Assembly (NCBI RefSeq): GCF_018967645.1
Contig: NZ_JAHLZF010000010.1
Span: 1 to 64,000, forward strand
Source: Allobacillus halotolerans
GTDB lineage: Bacteria; Bacillota; Bacilli; Bacillales; Alkalibacillaceae
Length of the DNA: 64,000 nucleotides
Direction of reading: 5' to 3'
Part shown: positions 62,971-64,000 of the stretch, piece by piece
How positions within the stretch are numbered: the first letter of the stretch is position 1
How the letters are laid out: each line of letters begins with the position of its first letter
Notes under the pieces: model-generated
What the model was told of the DNA's origin: nothing
The model's database searches: none
The model's input: only the letters and a program-made list of their open reading frames with translations
Position numbers and translations under genes: made by a program

Positions 62971-63486
62971 TTACGCTCCAAATACATAATCCTTCCGCAG
63001 TAAACTCATCACAAAGGCATCATGATATTCGCCGTTCACGAAATAATGTTCACGCAGCCTGCCATCGATTTGAAATCCAATTTTTTTGTAGATGTGCACG
63101 GCTTTTTCGTTTATTTCATCGACATATAAATACAGTTTGCGCAGGTTCACTTTATTGAACCCATATTCCACGGTTAATCGCGTGGCGTCTGCAGCATAGC
63201 CTTTTCCTTGATGCTCGGGTGCGATCATAATTCCGAATTCTGCGTTTCGGTGTCTTGTTTCAATATCAAAAAGGCCGACATAGCCAATTCGTTCGTCATT
63301 TTGGTACAAAACAAATTGACGGTGCGAGTCGTTGTCCTGGCTGTTTTCATATATCGTGTTCATTTTTTCAAGCGTCGTGTAAGGCTCTTCAAACCAGTAG
63401 TCCATCACATCAGAGTTGACGCGCATTTGATGCATGAATTCCAGGTCGCTTTTTTCTAAAGGTCGTAAGTGTAAGTTGTTTGTCAT
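62971..63486 (-). CDS. speG: GNAT acetyltransferase, SpeG-like (spermidine N-acetyltransferase)
   Basis: A 171-residue GNAT protein with the SpeG-type pattern LRPLEKSDLEFMH, FEEPYTTLEKM, HRNAEFGIMIAPEHQGKGYAADA (acetyl-CoA loop QGKGYA) and YKKIGFQIDGRLREHYFVNGEYHD. SpeG acetylates spermidine or spermine and lowers polyamine stress. GGAGAACCC lies upstream of ATG 63486. It is monocistronic. Confidence 0.85.
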   Translation of the reverse strand: MTNNLHLRPLEKSDLEFMHQMRVNSDVMDYWFEEPYTTLEKMNTIYENSQDNDSHRQFVLYQNDERIGYVGLFDIETRHRNAEFGIMIAPEHQGKGYAADATRLTVEYGFNKVNLRKLYLYVDEINEKAVHIYKKIGFQIDGRLREHYFVNGEYHDAFVMSLLRKDYVFGA

Positions 63487-63654
63487 TATGGGTTCTCCTT
63501 CGTTTGCAGATTATTTTTATCATAGCAAAGCAGTGAGAAAACGTGAAATGATTGATTTGAAGGTTAGCGATTTTTTGAGCGTTGAACGGTCTGTCAGGAG
63601 AGAAGTTTTTTTAGATGCGCAATGAATCGAATGGAGGAAAGTTTTAGCAAAGAA

Positions 63655-63663
63655 TGATATAAT
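63655..63663 (+). promoter_or_regulatory. Extended -10 promoter of the last gene
   Basis: TGATATAAT is a perfect extended -10 element (TGN-TATAAT) with no clear -35. It lies 44 bp before the ATG at 63708, which has GGGAGAG as ribosome site. Confidence 0.55.
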
Positions 63664-63707
63664 CTACGTAACTTAGTCGAATTTCCAGTAAGTTGGGAGA
63701 GACGGAA

Positions 63708-64000
63708 ATGAAACAGAAACGATGGATGTTAGTCTTGGTGACTGTGGGCTTGCTTATTTTGCCAATACATATGACAGCTGAAGAAAATCAGAATGAGCCT
63801 ACTGTTCAGGAAGAAAATGATCCGCCAGCTGAAAGTCCGGAAACGGATGATCCTGAAATACCCAAGGATGAAGAAAATAAACCAGCTCAGCCGGACGGGA
63901 ATAACGAAGACGAGTCGCCTGACGATGGACCGTTGAAGGAAGAAGAGTCAAACGGAACAACAGATGAATCCCCAAGTCCAGAAGAAGAATCTAAGCCAAG
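63708..64000 (+). CDS. Secreted acidic low-complexity protein (truncated by window end)
   Basis: The first 97 codons of a longer gene. The signal peptide (about 1-25; KQKRWMLVLVTVGLLILP) is followed by a Glu/Pro/Asp-rich segment with no folded domain yet visible. The composition is like the acidic stalk of the vWA adhesin at 1515, so it may be another surface protein. The window ends inside it. Confidence 0.75.
   Translation, partial: MKQKRWMLVLVTVGLLILPIHMTAEENQNEPTVQEENDPPAESPETDDPEIPKDEENKPAQPDGNNEDESPDDGPLKEEESNGTTDESPSPEEESKP

Noticed and set aside
1-64000. tRNA, rRNA or known riboswitch genes
   Set aside because: I looked for cloverleaf-type CCA-ended stems, rRNA signatures and T-box-like leaders and saw none that I could support by eye.

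Overview
The window looks like chromosome from a low-GC, spore-forming Bacillaceae, probably halophilic or alkaliphilic. The evidence is strong AGGAGG-type ribosome sites, frequent TTG/GTG starts, sigma-A style promoters, a CwlJ-type spore cortex hydrolase, sortase-anchored surface proteins with very acidic segments, and Tct and TRAP carboxylate transporters. I saw no rRNA or tRNA gene and no CRISPR array.

Layout. (1) 0.26-8.7 kb is a sortase-assembled pilus locus: a soluble histidine kinase, a promoter with an 11-bp direct repeat at its -35, a vWA tip-type adhesin, a CnaB-type backbone pilin, two class C-like sortases and an OmpR-type response regulator. (2) 8.7-10.3 kb is a NERD-domain/zinc-ribbon protein with a 21-bp-period repeat array on each side. 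(3) 10.5-16.7 kb holds a MOSC protein and then an AT-rich accessory island of orphan genes, a TIGR04141/DUF6119-like protein and a Doc/AbrB-type toxin-antitoxin pair. (4) 16.8-29.7 kb holds recQ, lipoproteins, an M19 dipeptidase, a tctCBA tricarboxylate transporter, glycerate kinase, a BenE-like permease and an IclR regulator.

(5) 29.9-46.1 kb is one large catabolic cluster in a single direction: a TRAP transporter, CoA-transferase, two pairs of acyl-CoA dehydrogenases, two crotonases, a thiolase, an SDR, a pair of MaoC-like hydratases, an NDP-forming acyl-CoA synthetase and a nitronate-monooxygenase-like flavoprotein. Two copies of the palindrome TACCGTT-W-AACGGTA, one before each half, probably serve as operators for the adjacent IclR protein. 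The gene set suggests import, CoA activation and beta-oxidation-like breakdown of an unusual (branched, alicyclic or polycyclic) carboxylic acid. (6) 47.0-60.5 kb is a second catabolic cluster: a GntR regulator, a four-gene opine/hydroxyproline-dehydrogenase-like flavoenzyme, an M20 dipeptidase, a Dpp-type ABC importer, a second amine oxidase, a fumarylacetoacetase-family enzyme and an LrgAB-like pair. (7) 60.5-64 kb contains cwlJ, a truncated lrgB copy, a small lipoprotein, a SpeG-like acetyltransferase and the start of an acidic secreted protein cut by the window end.

The most unusual feature is three unrelated families of non-coding, intergenic, degenerate tandem repeats that all keep a 21-bp period. 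Family A (GAATTAACMCTGAAG + 6 nt) lies at 8.8, 10.1 and 19.0 kb with a remnant at 0.1 kb. Family B (GTTCAAA core) lies at 25.6 kb. Family C (CATAT core) lies at 46.2, 60.7 and 62.8 kb, and the 60.7-kb copy is further organised into 195-bp higher-order repeats. I do not recognise these as a named element class.
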